Assembly: GCA_963556195.1 (NCBI GenBank)
Contig: OY744525.1
Span: 82,349,165-82,413,164 of the forward strand
DNA: 64,000 nt
Direction: 5' to 3'
Source of the DNA: Sepiola atlantica
Lineage: Eukaryota; Mollusca; Cephalopoda; Sepiida; Sepiolidae
Both the position numbers and the translations under genes were made by a program. Every line of letters begins with the position of its first letter. The stretch's first letter is position 1. Below, in pieces: positions 63,867 to 64,000 of the stretch. Below the pieces are notes generated by a model. The model was not told the origin of the DNA and ran no database searches. It was given only the letters and a program-made list of their open reading frames with translations.

Positions 63867-64000
63867 TATCTACCTCCCACAGCGGTAAGATGTGACACAA
63901 GGTCGTGAAAGTGGGATTTGAAAAGCCAGCGCCCTAGAGAAAGAAGAGCACTCTGGCTGTCCAAAAAATGCCTGATCAGCCCCGTCGTCATTCCCCGGTA
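63867..64000 (-). mobile_element. SINE 3' part, cut by window end
   Basis: The minus strand ends CGACCTTGTGTCACATCTTA, CCGCTGTGGGAGGTAGATAA. Upstream, GAGTGCTCTTCTTTCTC and TGACGACGGGGCTG resemble the type 3 body (34870-34900) more than the U2 long type. The head lies beyond the window. Confidence 0.7.

Overview
This window reads as intergenic or intronic nuclear DNA of an animal. It is AT-rich and full of simple repeats, with decayed copies of nearly every class of animal transposon and no host gene I can recognise. There are no bacterial-style operons, rRNAs or intact tRNAs. The mix (BEL/Pao LTR element, Penelope-like elements, several non-LTR families, mariner, Helitron-like ends, SINEs with snRNA or tRNA heads, very long TA runs) fits an invertebrate with a large repeat-rich genome. 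A lophotrochozoan such as a mollusc is my best guess, but the sequence alone does not prove it.

The only long coding region is one BEL/Pao retrotransposon at 25979-32166. It has two 348-bp LTRs differing at three positions by eye, and a gag-protease-RT-RNaseH-integrase frame. The frame ends in a PHD finger and an AT-hook-like basic tail, and is broken by a single in-frame UGA in the integrase zinc-binding domain. It inserted into a TA microsatellite.

From 1 to 25 kb there are SINE copies, non-LTR ORF2 tails, two copies of an unclassified coding repeat (4.5 and 9.2 kb), a mariner remnant, a Penelope-like GIY-YIG endonuclease fragment (17.3-17.75 kb), a 384-bp TA-flanked MITE (22.0 kb), and hammerhead-ribozyme-like motifs next to TA runs. 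From 32 to 53 kb the same families recur, with a 1.16-kb AT-rich array (38.3-39.5 kb), a 330-bp element with 55-bp inverted ends (40.2 kb), a foldback element (46.75 kb) and a cluster of three SINEs (50.5-51.3 kb). From 53181 to 58187 there is an almost perfect 49-bp minisatellite of 102 units whose A/C variant site shows higher-order periods. The last 6 kb hold more SINEs, including two sharing a duplicated 16-bp target.

The most notable system is a modular SINE superfamily. Copies carry different 5' heads (the 5' end of U2 snRNA, a tRNA, or an unidentified head) on related bodies, all ending in the same short tail before TAAATA. A second theme is hammerhead-type self-cleaving motifs at what look like Penelope-like element ends. 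One of them (13979-14026, minus strand) keeps every core base and all three helices.
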